A stretch of DNA of 64,000 nucleotides. It comes from Rosa chinensis (taxonomy: Eukaryota > Streptophyta > Magnoliopsida > Rosales > Rosaceae). The stretch spans positions 65,502,989-65,566,988 of the forward strand of contig NC_037094.1 in assembly GCF_002994745.2 (NCBI RefSeq), written 5' to 3'. Each line of letters opens with the position of its first letter. Within the stretch, counting starts at the first letter, position 1. Both the position numbers and the translations under genes were made by a program. This document shows positions 48,619-60,950 of the stretch, one piece after another. The notes below the pieces were generated by a model. The model saw nothing but the letters and a program-made list of their open reading frames with translations, was not told the DNA's origin and searched no databases.

Positions 48619-49920
48619 TTTATTTTTTTATTTTTTTTTATTTAAGAAGAACTTCATTAATAATGAACTGCTTACAACGAGTTTTAGGTGACATCTCTTA
48701 CACATAAATTGTCACTAAACTTCACACTGGAACTCTACAATGATTGACTCCAAACTTGCACTACAACTGTATGGCAAAAACAAAAAGCACAGGAGCAGTG
48801 AATCCTTGACATCTCACCTCTCGTTCAGCCAGTAAGAACTCTAAACTAGACGATTTACTTGTGTCAACACTAACTCACCAACAAGAATCCTCCTGACCAG
48901 CTTTGATCGACCAAGTCAACACTCGTTGTGACCTAAACTTGACAAAAAGAGTCGCCAAACATTCAAACCTGGGACTAAAGAAAACCCAACACCATCACCA
49001 CCCTATTGTCAACACCGTTAATCCTCAACTGCTCCAAATCACCATCTCCTCCGACCTGAACCCAGACAGGAACGATCCACTAGAAGGCCAAGGATGATTG
49101 TCTATGCAACAGCCAGACATTTCTGCCACTGCTGCTGACCCAACTCCAGAACAGAAACGACCTTCAAGATGTCAAAAGAGAAGACTGTCTCTACCACACC
49201 CTTTGTAGTGTCTTATTACCAACAAGACACCAACTGCCAAGCAAACAAAAACTAAAAGCTTTAAAACATAAGACAACACCTAATGGACCTAGAGAATTGC
49301 CTCAGACCCAATTACCACCAAGCCCAGGCCGAGCCCACAATCAGACTAAGGCCCAAACCGCCGCCACCGTCAACCAAGCATCGCTAGCCAATCCCCAACA
49401 GAACAACATCCCCCACCACCGTAGCGTCACCCATCTGATCGCGCCTCCTCCTAACCACCACCAGCCCCTCCAGACAATCTCTATTGTCCCACCACGTCAC
49501 CATACCCCATAATCCAATTTGCATCTGGATTGCGAGCACAACCACCGATTGAACAAAGGTAACCAGGAGCCCAGCCTCGCCAACACTATGCCATCACCAT
49601 GCACCGACCATCGCGTCTAGATCTGACCACCCTGCAACACCCCACCTCCAACCCAGCCCCGTCGTCGAATCATTCCAACAAAAGCTAAGCCGCGATCCAT
49701 GTCAGATCCATCAAATCCATCCACCAAACAAGACACCACCACTCCCTGCTAACTAGAAGCACGCTGGCACGTAGAAGAGGGATGACAAGAGAGGAAGCAA
49801 CTGGTCGACGACAATGCCGTAGGGATGAGCAGCCGGACGAGCGAGCGAAACGATCGAGAAAAACTCCTAGGCGCGTGCGACTCGTTCTAGGTCTTCTAAT
49901 ACCTCCTAGGGTACGTACTC
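48619..49920 (-). mobile_element. Non-coding retroposon sharing a LINE-like 3' tail
   Basis: 1302 bp flanked by a perfect 17-bp duplication aaatgtagacctatttt (48602-48618 and 49921-49937). An A-rich tail is seen as a T-rich run at the left end (48619-48640). Read on the minus strand, the last 45 bases before the tail (ctcgttgtaa .. ttaatgaagttcttctt) resemble the 3' end of LINE2 at 56741-56785. No endonuclease or reverse transcriptase is present; the body is C-rich on the plus strand with no frame I recognise. Probably mobilised in trans by a LINE. Confidence 0.85.
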
Positions 49921-49937
49921 AAATGTAGACCTATTTT

Positions 49938-50135
49938 GGTTCATAAATTTGAGGATTTAAGAAAGAAATTTAATATTTTTCTATATTTGACATGTAACAA
50001 TGATACAAACAAATTTCGGAAAGAAAAGGAAAGAGTGAAAGATATAATTTGTGTTTATGTTGTCTGTATAAAGAAAGGGAGGCTAGGTTAACATGCCAAA
50101 AATGCCAAAGGTGGTCGGTTAAGGAAGCATGGGAA
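49938..50135. other. Short non-coding stretch
   Basis: AT-rich, nothing recognised. It ends with the first hAT target duplication copy, catgggaa (50128-50135). Confidence 0.5.
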
Positions 50136-50753
50136 CAAAGGCATAGCTAGCCTAGGGTGAGAAAGGTCAATTGACCTTTCTCAATTTTTGGAAAATCCTT
50201 AATTAGTGTTAATGATCTATAAACCTTAATGGAATGAAATAAAATTAACCCTTCTCAACTTTTGAGAAATCCTTAACTAGTCTCAATTTTTAAAATTCAA
50301 TACAAATTTATCTTAATTAGTTTTAATTATCCTTAAACTTTAATGGAATGAAATAATATTTTACACAATTAATACACTACATATATCTAATTAATAAGAA
50401 TCTTTTCAAGGTTTTCTTACCCTATTGATCGGTATATGCCCATATGCGCATATTTACGATTCTTTGTTAATATGCTAAATTGAATTCTTTGTTAATATGC
50501 TAAATTGAAGTAACACATAATTTTTTCTATATTTATCGTTCATCTTAAAGCCAAAATTTATTCAACATGATTTAAGGATCTTTCAATTTCAGCATTAGTA
50601 CAAGAAATATTACACCTAAATTTTCTTAATTATACTAATATATATTTTTTTGGGCTAAAGATTGTGTTATTTTTAGAAGACGACTGAAAATTAGTATAAT
50701 TTGTTAGTTAAATAAGTTTGATCTCCTCAGTGAGATTTTTAGCTACGCCACAG
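50136..50753. mobile_element. Non-autonomous hAT-like element
   Basis: 618 bp with ends CAAAGGCATAGCTAG and, inward from the right, CTGTGGCGTAGCTAA. It is flanked by the perfect 8-bp duplication catgggaa (50128-50135 and 50754-50761). AT-rich interior with no transposase. Near its left end it carries a perfect 26-bp palindrome (50158-50183). Confidence 0.9.
50158..50183. repeat. 26-bp perfect palindrome
   Basis: Half-site tgagaaaggtcaa, followed by its exact complement. The centre contains two back-to-back TTGACC (W-box) cores. Within the hAT-like element, so it may be a transposase-binding or hairpin-forming subterminal feature. Confidence 0.9.
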
Positions 50754-51049
50754 CATGGGAAGGGATTCATTTACCTTATAAATAATACATTAATGATTAA
50801 TTCTTTATTGTTTTTTAAGTGTCATCACATATTTAAAATTTAAATAGAAAATTCATAAAAATTGATTTTTCTTTCCATAAGAAGGATAAAAGAAAATTTT
50901 CTAGTTAATTTCCATGCTTTTTCTTCTACATAATTTTATTTATTTTTTTTTTTTGAGAATGTACATAATTTTTCTTTGATCGTTGTGTTTTTTTACCTTC
51001 TATGAAATGGGGAAGGATAATTAGAGGGAAAAAAAAAATATGAAGGGGC

Positions 51050-51640
51050 AAAACCGTCTGTTCAAAGAATTTGTCACTTGCTACAAGTTGACTAACCGGT
51101 CACCCCCAACAAAAACAAGTAACTACACTCGACACTTGTCAGTTGCTCCGGGTCTCACGGCCACTTGAAAATACTAAATTACTCGAAACTCGGGCCCTAC
51201 CGCCATTACAAAATACCAACTGGCGGCCCCACAAGTCCCCATTGGGCACCAAAACGAGGTGCTGAGTCCACCATGCACAGTACAATGAATCCACGTGGTT
51301 GGACTCACAGCGCGACATCTACAACCTTCGGCGCACCGATGGGCCACCACGTGGCTCACGAAGCTGACGGGTCCCCCTTGGTCGCTGTGACGCCGTTACG
51401 GGTTCAGCGCGGCCGTTAAACACCCCTGTGCGGCGGTTAGTTGAGGGCTTAGCGTACTTACACCGCTTTCTTTGCTTTTCTTAAATTGGTCGGTCGTTGG
51501 GGTCCCACCCGACTCGGATAACCACCGCCCAGGGTTGAGGGCTAACTGTAATTTTGGGTCCGATGAGCATTGACCATCGACCTACTCGCATTTAGTCAAG
51601 TAAGAAATGAAGAAGAAGAAGAAGAAGGAGAAGGAGAAGG
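51050..51640. promoter_or_regulatory. GC-richer promoter-like stretch with two G-boxes
   Basis: It stands out from the AT-rich surroundings. It contains two perfect ccacgtgg G-box palindromes (51291-51298 and 51347-51354), several GC-rich direct motifs, and a (GAAGAA)n-type purine run at about 51606-51640. G-boxes are bHLH/bZIP sites in plant promoters. No coding sequence follows on either side in the window, so its target is unknown: a remnant promoter, a non-coding RNA promoter, or chance. Confidence 0.4.
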
Positions 51641-53821
51641 GAGCAGGTGGCTTAAGGGTTAAGGAGCCACCCAGGCCATCGAATCATAAATTAACCTGAG
51701 CAGCCATGACGTACGTGCATGGTTGTTTCTTTAATTAATGATTACTCATCATGCCATCCTTAAACACTGTTAATGCCTTTTGGCGGTGGGAATGTAATGA
51801 AAGTGGCAAGCTACTCATCTAGGAATCGAATAAAAAATCTAAATCAACGTCGGTATCTTGATTGGAATAATTTGAATAAAAATAAATAAATAAACAATAT
51901 CAAAACATATAAAATTTTTAAATGTATTTTATATTTTTTCTCAACGACATTTTATATTTTAAAATTGTTTCACGATAGTCTCATCATTTATACGTACTAG
52001 TGAAAATATTTTTCTCAATATTTGAAATCAATAAACATATAGCAGCTGCTGCACCTAGGGTCTCGGCCTTCATTTCTATACTCTAACTACTACTTTAATT
52101 GTGATTCTGGCTATAGATGTAAGTTCTAAGTTGGAATTGCCTAAATGAAAAATGTAATTCCTTTACGACTCAGGCTCTTTATTTACAGGAAGTTGTAGTG
52201 ATCGATACATCTTCTTTAATTAACACTGCAGATTTGGAAGAAAATTAATTCCACTTCTTCTGTATTGATGATCGATCCGTGTATCGTAGAACAGTTGAAA
52301 GCTAGCCATTCTATTAAAAAGAGATCAATCGGAAGAAAAATCCTCATACAATACATCACAGATAACATGTTATTCAAAGTTTCTAAATATAATTAATGTC
52401 ATTATCAGAAGCATCCTCTTGGTTAAATATGATGACAAGTAGAATTTTAGTAGTTGCTGAGATTGATGATGTCTCATGTAGTAGGTTAATAATAAAGACC
52501 TACACACACATGGATTTGTAGGTTACTGATCTAATATGATCTTACACGTGTTTCATAACTAAATCGTTTCTGGTTTCAATTTTCAAATGTACTGAATCAT
52601 TAACCCTATGTAGCCACTGTTGATGACTGTTCTGGTTTCCCAAATTAGCTAACTTGATAACTTGATGAGTCTTGGATCTTAGAAACTATACCAAAGAGAA
52701 TGACTAGCTTAATCAGATTAGGTACATGTCTGCTTCAATATTTGTCGCCAAGCTTAAACAGCTAGCTACATGTTTGAATGACCAACTATCGATATGGAAT
52801 GTGGAAATAGATAAGATGATGATCTAAACCTTTTAGGTGAGAAAAAGCAAATTAAGATTAAGTTAGTAGGGACAAGCTTCCAACATATATACGTGAAATT
52901 CATATCAGTGATCGATGGATAGGATTTCGGGTACTACCAAGCAAATAGCAATTAAACAACATATATCCTTACGAGCTAACATGCACATTGGATCAGAGTA
53001 ATTGGCTACTTTCTTTCAATTTGGTTCCTGGTAGGTAATTTAGTTCTTTTGTTTTGATCACTTTATATAGATGATGATGCTTCGTGCCTATATTTGTGCA
53101 CGTCATTTGTATGAGAACTAAGAATAAGTTAGTGGGTTTATTGCTTTATATCAGGGTAGTCTTCTATGCACAAAATTCTAAAACTTAAAAATAATAGGTC
53201 GTTAATCAAATCATCATAACCATGCAAGATTTACGGTACAATTGCCTGAACTAGTAAGACAATTTTCTTCGCCATCAAAATTTTATTTGTTACTCTCAAT
53301 TTCACATTAAAATATGGAACGTTGCCTCCGTCTCTACTAATTTTGTAAAAACCTATTTTAATGTTCAATGCGAAAAGGCTAGGGATTACGTTTTACGATT
53401 GACTTTGAAACCAAATGTAAGGATATTTCTTTGAAAGATGCAACAATCGCATTCATAGCGGTAACTATCGAACATAATCAAGTTACCACGTAATGGAATA
53501 TTACTTTCTTCTAAATTATTCTATCTTTATAGTGACCGACATTCAACAGAGGTAATACCAAGACAGAAGGTAGTTGGATAAAGTTTGTTTCTTCTTGCCT
53601 ACTGGAGAATGCCCTATTTGACCAGAAAACTAGTAGTTACATCAGAGATTAGTTTTGCTGCATAAATGAAATTATTTTGTATTATCATTAGAAGCATGTC
53701 AATATCCAGTTAAAGCAAGATCAGAATAAATAAGCACCAATCGATATAGTAAGTAATTAGAGCTAAGTAGTTCGTAAGATGTTGTGTTTATTTTAACCAT
53801 AATTTATCTCTTAAAGTGCAA
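51641..53821. other. AT-rich intergenic stretch without recognisable genes
   Basis: No frame longer than about 60 codons with any recognisable similarity, no clear transposon ends and no known microRNA that I could spot. It contains caatcaa/gatgatg-type low-complexity pieces only. Confidence 0.6.
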
Positions 53822-53835
53822 CAAATATTGGTCGT

Positions 53836-55786
53836 TTTTTCTTTTAAATATAAATTGATATCATTAGAATAAATAGCCGGCAATAGCTAATAGCTAAAGT
53901 CTATTTGCACTTACAACAAGATAACTGGCAAGAAAATCCGAAAACCTATTCTAAGCAAAAACAAACTCATTACCAGTCGATGACAAGCTCACTATAATTA
54001 GCGAACTTATAAAGGAACTCCATGTTTTATAGGGCAAAATCATTATCTAGCCTCCCATTAGCTAATCACTCAATCATGGTAACAACAGAAGACCACTTCC
54101 TAACCAACAAATATGAGCACCTCCTTATTCATAAGCCGCTTGAAAGCCAATCTTATTCCAAATAATTACCAACTCCCGCAAAAGTTATGGCCCGAAATGA
54201 TTGGTTCTGGACGATACAACGACCTAAAAGGCCAAGAAGGTCCACCTCTTAGGCCAGGCCCACTCTCACCACTAGATCATAACCTAAGTAGCACCGATAC
54301 GGGTATGAGTATCCGGATACGATGCGGTACGATACGTGGATACGGCAAATTCAAAACATTTTAGGATACGGGTACGAGATGGATACGTTAATTAAATATA
54401 TATATATATATATATATATATTAATTTTTAAAATATAAATAAAACATGTATAATATAGAGAAAGAAATTAACCACGGTCGCTAATAGTAATCCTTCATAA
54501 CTAGACTAATAGTATCGTATGCCATATATAGAGGTCAGTTTTCCTCATCATCAATTAATAGTTTAATAGTTTAATACACACCAAGCTAGCCACCAAGAAT
54601 ACATATCTCTTTGATTTTCCTCCATATAAAAAATAAATAAATAAATACATTTATAAGTCCATATATAGGTGGAGCATCTAACTAAACGTCATTAAATGGA
54701 TAAGGTCAATTGATATTCAATTTAGGGATGAGATGATGGCCTCTGACTCTCTGAGAAAGTAGATTTGGCCTTCCTCCCGTTCTATTTTGCAAGCTGCAAT
54801 CATGGATTCCTCAAGGTCAATTGATATTCAATACTGCAAGTCTGCAATCATGGATTCCTCAAGGTCTTTGACGACCAGGCTCTTTCTCTCCCTCTCCAAG
54901 AAGAGGAACAGAAGCTCCAACGAAGGAGGAGAAGAAGAGAAGAGAGGAGAAGAGAAGAGGAGAGAAGAGAAGCACGTACTGGAAGAGAAGAGAAGCGGCT
55001 GCTGCAGATAGTTTGGGTAGGTCTTTATCTTCTTCTTCTTCTTTTTTGTAAGGAAAATGTCAGTTGTACCCCCGCGTATCCAATTTAATTACAAAAATTC
55101 GTATCCTATTCAGATACGACGTATCCAGACCGTATCTAAATCAGGATCCGCGTATCCACACGTATCCGAGCGTATCGTACCCGTATCCCGGATCGGTACG
55201 GGATACGAGGCCAAAATGCCGTATCCGTGCTTCATAGGTCATAACTGAAGGTGGCAAGACACCCTCCCTGCTGACCCATAACCTAGAGCCCAACAAGTCA
55301 ACTTTGAGCCTAGACCTAAAGGCCTAAGCCCAAACCTGAGCAAAGGGAGCAGAAGCCCAATCCCTCTTCTACCAAAGTCGCCAACACGCTTTCCGGCAGC
55401 TTGCCGTACCAGCAACCTATCAAGTTCGGGTCTACAAGTGTTGCTACCCTGGCTTGCCTTTCCCCTCTGTACGTCGAAAGGAGAAGCTCTGTTGCCCGCC
55501 TACGCTTGACCACAACCCTCCCCTTTGACACTACTTCTCGCCCTAATGCCGCTTCAATCAATAAAGTTGCTTGCCCCGCTGATCTGCCCGTTGCGCCTTA
55601 CTTCTATTTGCCTCCTCTGCAAAACATCAATCACCTAATCACAAAGCCCGATCTGCACTCACACTCGCACTCGATCCTGTAACCTCCACCCCAGGACCCT
55701 CGACAAGGAGGCTCATCGGTACTACAACACTTGGGATCAGCCTCCGAGCTTTGCTCAGAAACCCTTGGAACGGGCTCTACTACATC
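53836..55786 (-). mobile_element. Second non-coding retroposon, split by a nested element
   Basis: Flanked by a 14-bp duplication caaatattggtcgt (53822-53835 and 55787-55800). The left edge begins with a T-rich run (tail on the minus strand). It is about 990 bp once the nested inverted-repeat element at 54284-55236 is set aside. The body is C-rich on the plus strand (gagcccaacaag, cctaagcccaaacc), like the element at 48619. No reverse transcriptase. Confidence 0.78.
54284..55236. mobile_element. Inverted-repeat DNA element rich in GATACGG/CGTATCC
   Basis: About 953 bp. The left end is taagtagcaccgatacgg; the right end read inward is tatgaagcacggatacgg. An imperfect 9-bp duplication flanks it (gatcataac 54275-54283, ggtcataac 55237-55245). 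Each terminal 80-170 bp contains many gatacg or cgtatc motifs. The interior has a 48-bp tandem duplication (tgcaatcatggattcctcaa at 54795 and 54843) and purine-rich sequence. A 9-bp duplication would fit a Mutator-like element, but this is unproven. Confidence 0.7.
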
Positions 55787-55800
55787 CAAATATTGGTCGT

Positions 55801-56712
55801 ATAGTTGGAGGTTAAACGGACATGGATTGCCAACTTATGTAGGGCAAGCTTTCACTTCGAAATAGACTTTGAGATTCGTTAGGAAGCCAAATCTTTAGTA
55901 AAGTAAGCCCCATTAATAAGTTATAATTCCAATATTGTAAAATTATGTGTTCGATTCTTACTGACATATGTAAGAGTAGGTTGGGTTAAGATTTTTTTTT
56001 TTTTTAAGAAAAACAATTGTCATCATTGCAGAATATTGACAAAACTAATCAAATGGGACTTTTTGACCGTCTACATTGTGTATTTGAGATCGTCATACAT
56101 TTTTTTACAAACCTGAAAATAATTGTGATAATAATCAAATGAGTAAACAATTTTTGTTTCAACATTATTCCTTGCTACAAATACTATTGTAAACTTGTTC
56201 TGGATTGGATGTTAACCCCAATCCATATATTTTGGGCTTTTAAATATGGATGGCAATTAAATATGGGCTGGCAATACAATCTTCATCACCAAAGGGCCAA
56301 GACCCGTTGCATGACCTGGTTGCACAAGTCCTAATTGCAGCCCACATAAAGATTGGGAAAGAATTATGCAAGGTACTTGCCTAAAATATATGCGACTAAT
56401 CAACACTTAGAAAGGTACCTAAATCACCAGCTATTAAAAATCTAGAAATTGAAATAAAGACAATTAAACAAAAATAATTAAACAAGATGTACGTAGCAAT
56501 TAAACAAACTATATAAGTCTACCACCATGGCTAGTTGTTGGCTACTATCCATCTCTGAAATCCTGAATTTGGAGGTACACTCTTAATTCTCTTCCTTCAT
56601 CATGCATCAAGTCTAAATTTGCGGTCACTGTTATCTATTATTTTTGGTTATCTAATTTCTTGGATTAGAAGGTTGTGAGTTTCGAGTTTTAAATTGGTTG
56701 ATGACAAAATTG
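55801..56712. other. AT-rich stretch without recognisable genes
   Basis: No domain or transposon end recognised between the second retroposon and the LINE2 target duplication. Confidence 0.55.
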
Positions 56713-56986
56713 GTGCGAAGTAAAACTTTTTTTTTTTTTTGATCAAGAAGAACTTCATTAAAAGACGAAGATTACAACGAGAATGGTTACAGAAGTTTTC
56801 AACAACCCCAACAAAGTCAGGAAGAAAACTTTGCCCACTCAGACTTCACACTCAAAGTCCATACTGACACACTGATGGAGCCAACTCGGCCCCGACTCCA
56901 AACAAAGAAAATGTTGACTCAACTTTAAGGCTTCCTTTGCTAAGCAGTGTGCAACCTCATTACAGTCCCGCTTCACAAAACGCCAA

Positions 56987-59900
56987 TTACAAACTGAAAA
57001 AAAACTGAACTAGAAATTTAACTTCATCTAACAAGTGACCTTCCCAACTAAGATCCTCACCATCGTCATGCAGGGTATTGATGACTGTTAAAGCATCACC
57101 TTCTACCTCCAATTTAGTAAACCCAACATGGAGTGCGAACCTGATACTATGCAATAAGGCCAAAGCTTCCATTGCCCGTGGAGACAAGTTTCCCACTTGA
57201 GGAACTGCGATCGCACCTTTTAAGTGGCCATAATGATCTCTGAAAACCGCCCCCAACCCACTAACACCGTTCTTCAAGTCAGTAGCTCCATCAAAATTCA
57301 GCTTTATGCAATCCAAAGCAGGTGGCTGCCAAGTAGCCCGTACTTCATGACTGGCCACATTAGGTTGATTGGAGACTCTGTTGACCGTACCAAGATTGGA
57401 ATATTGATTCTGCCAATCTCCAACTGCATGTATAATCTATTCGGGCCCCATGTATCTCTCCCCATGCCTATGTAGATTGCGATTCCTCCACAGCCACCAC
57501 ACTAAGAAACCAAACGTTTCCAGCTCACTTCCAATAGCAATGCTACTGACATGGTCGAACAAATCAAGGAATGAAGGTTCTTTCCAAGTTCTACAAACAT
57601 CACTCAAGAAGGAAAGCTTCCAAACACGTTTCACTTTAGGGCAGTCCCAAAACACATGAATAACAGACTCCATAGAAGCACCACAAAGCAAGCAAGAGGC
57701 ATCAGAGATGATCTTCCTCTTGACTAAGTTTTGCGCACATGGGAGGAAGTTGTGGGCGGCCCTCCAACACAGCAGTTTAATCTTTTGGGGTACATTCAAA
57801 TTCCACATCTTCCTCCAAATGTCAGATCCTCTGGAGGAACTGGTACATGCCACATAGCCGCACTTCTTTGCTTGCAAATCTCAAGCTACCCAATAACCAA
57901 TCTTGACTGTTAATATTCCACTGTTAGTAAAGTGCCAAACTAGCTTGTCAGGAGTCGTTCTCAACCCCATTGGCATACTGAGGATCATCTCCGCTTCTTG
58001 GGAAAGAAATAAGGAATGTTCCAAGCACCCGAGTCGGTGAATAACTTCTCAACCTTCCAATCCAGAGGAACATTTAGCGGAGAAATAATTTTGAAACTTG
58101 TTGGGCAAGGCATCCACCTATCACCCTTGATGCTCACCCGTTTCCCATTGCCAATGCGCCACCTAGTACCTCCATCAAGAACCTGCTTCCCCCATATGAA
58201 CCCTCTCCAAATCGCTGAAGGAGTAGTCCCCAAAGTGGCATTAAGAAAACAAGAATGTGGAAAGTACTTAGCTTGCAGTAGCTCACTTACTAACGAGGGT
58301 CTTCCCCAAAAAATTCTCCAAACCGTCTTCGCAAGCATTGACTGATTAAATGCTCTAAGGTCTCGAAGCCCCAATCCTCCGTCCTCCTTCTTCCCACACA
58401 ACCTCTCCCAATTACACCAATGAATACCTCTAGCGCCTCCTCCCTTTCCCCACCAAAATTGGCTAACTTTCGACTGGAATTTTTTACAAACCCTGATTGG
58501 CAACTGGAACACACTCATGGAATAAGTGGGAATAGCTTGCGCAACTGCCTTAATTAAGACAAGCTTACCCGGTTTTGAGAGGAACTTCCCTTGCCAACCT
58601 TGAAGATGGACATCCAATCTTTCATTCATCTTTCTATAAACATCTTTCTTATTTCGACCAATTGTAGTGGGAAGGCCCAAATATTTTTCATGAAACTCCA
58701 TTATAGGCACTCCTAGCAGCTCTTGAATTTCATCCTTTTGCTGATCAGGAACATTAGGACCGAATGACAAAGCTGATTTTTGGAAGTTAATACGTTGACC
58801 AGCCGCACACTTATATAATAACAGACAGTCAGACACTGCTTCAAGGAAATGCAATTATGCAACGTGGCATTATCAAAGAGCAAACTATCATTAGCAAATA
58901 AGAGATGGGAAATAGAGGGTGCAGATGGTGCTACCCGTACTCCCTGAATCAATCCCATTACATCAGCATGGTGGAGCAGCCCAGATAACCCATCAGATAT
59001 AAAGAGAAACAAATACGGGGACAAAGGATCACTCTGCCGGATCCCTCTAGTAGGCTTAAAAAGACCAATAGGTTGTCCACGCCAAAGGATGGAAAATGAT
59101 ACAGATCGCACACAAGTCATAAGTAACTTCACCCATTCATCCGCAAACCCTAACCTCCGCATTACCGCTTCTAAGAAGGTCCAATCCACCCGATCATAAG
59201 CATTACTGATATCTAGCTTCAATACCATGTTTGGATCAGCGGTGGTCTTTTGGGTACGTATGGTATGCACCGTCTCAAAGGCTGCAATGACATTATCCTG
59301 TATACTCCTTCCTGGCACGAAAGCACTTTGGGTACAAGCAATGATATCAGGCAGATGCTTCTTAAGTCTATTAGCCACAGCTTTGGAGATAAGCTTATAC
59401 ACAATCGAGCATAAACTGATAGGCCGAAACTCAGTCACATTTTTCGGGTTCGGAAGTTTTGGAATAAGAGAGATGAGAGTATGATTGAAATCCCTCAGCT
59501 CCTGGCCTTCATTTAACACATCAAGACAAAACTTACAAACCTCATCCCCCACCACAGACCAATAAGTTTTGTAAAATAGAGTTGACATACCATCCCATCC
59601 TGGTGACTTCGTTACCCCCATGTGTTTCAGAGCCATCTCAATCTCCCATTTTTCAAACTTCTGCAAAAGTTTTCCATTCACCACATCTGTGACCTTCCTT
59701 GGAATCTTCTCAAGGACGAAGTCCACATTGTCACATCCCTCCGAAGTATACAGATTAGAGAAGTAAGAGACAAAAGCAGCCTGGACGTCGACCATTCTTT
59801 CACACCAGCGACCTACTTCATCAAACACCCCAGCAATTCTATTTTGTTTCCCACGACTCTTGGCAAAAGCATGAAAAAACTTTGTATTTCGATCACCTTC

Positions 59901-60950
59901 TTGTAACCAGTCAATACGCGATCTTTGTCGCCACAACGACTCCTCATACTCAGCATACTTCTCCAAGTCCGCTTTAATGGTTGCACGCTGTCCCTTATCC
60001 TCCTCAGTTGTAAGGTCTAGTGGGAACCGTTGTAAGGCCTTTTTAGGCTCCGCAATTCTCTTTGGAACATGTCCCACAACATTCTTATTCCAGTCCATTA
60101 GCTTAACTGCACAAAGCCTCAGCTTAGAGCTGAGATCAGCGGCCTCCTCATCCGCCCACACGTTCCTGATAATATCTTCACACTGTGCTTCTTTGACCCA
60201 AAAGCGCTCAAATAAAAATCTTCTGTTACTCCTCTGCGGCTTTGGCAATCCAACCCCAAGTACGTCAAAAATTAGAGGGAGATGGTCACTAGCCCCCACG
60301 TCTAAATGAAAAGCATGCACCCGAGGCAAGTAGACAGTTGCACTAGGGTTCACAAATCCCCTATCCAACCTCTCCAAGACCGTCCCATTACTCCAAGTAT
60401 ATTTAGGTCCTGTAAACCCAATTTCTTGAAGTAAACATTCGTCCACTACTCTACCAAACCTCTCCATTTGACAAGCTGGCCGTAATCTCCCCTCACTCTT
60501 CTCATCATCTCGCAGGATCTCATTGAAATCACCGAAGATTATCCAATGCTCATTAGGTAACATGTGAGATAGATGTCGCAGCACCTCCCACGAATGATGT
60601 CTCTCACTAGTAACAGGGTTACCATAAAATCCCGTAAACCTCAACTTCTTATCATTAACCAGCACCGTCCCATCAATAAAACCCGGTGTAGCATCCAACG
60701 CACTGACCTGTAAACTATCCTTCCATAAGAGTGCCAACCCACCACCTTGCTTTCCTACTCTATCCACAACTTTACACTTATTATAACCAAGCGACCCACA
60801 AATCTTCTCCATTGCTTCTTTCTTTTTCTTAGTCTCCATCAAGAAAACTAAGTCGGGATCTTGAGCCCTAAGTAATTTCTTCAGGGCATTGAATGTGGAC
60901 GGGTTCCCAAGCCCGCGCACATTCCAGCTTAAAATGATAATTGTTCGTGG
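56987..60950 (-). pseudogene. LINE2 ORF2: endonuclease, reverse transcriptase, RNase H
   Basis: The reading starts about 60950 (PRTIIILSWNVRGLGNPS) and overlaps the ORF1 end in another frame. The endonuclease shows IIFGDFNEIL and SDHLPLIF. The reverse transcriptase shows FRPISLCSIVYKLISKAV, LDISNAYDRVDW, RGIRQSDPLSPYLF (RQGDP expected) and LLFANDSLLF, where the usual FADD has become FAND, losing a catalytic aspartate. A frame change near 58850 precedes LKTYLGLP-like and FWWGKGGG regions. Further breaks occur near 57990 and 57880. The zf-RVT segment lies at 57877-57437 and RNase H at 57358-56987 (LNFDGATD). Dead copy. Confidence 0.93.

Noticed and set aside
49297..49512. Pro/His/Gln-rich plus-strand frame inside the 48.6-kb retroposon
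   Set aside because: Composition-driven reading of a C-rich strand; no domain, no splice context, and it lies in a non-coding retroposon.
51165..51419. 84-codon plus-strand frame in the GC-rich island
   Set aside because: The GC-rich DNA opens frames on both strands; no recognisable protein features.
55401..55682. 93-codon plus-strand frame
   Set aside because: Falls inside the C-rich body of the second retroposon, with no similarity I recognise.
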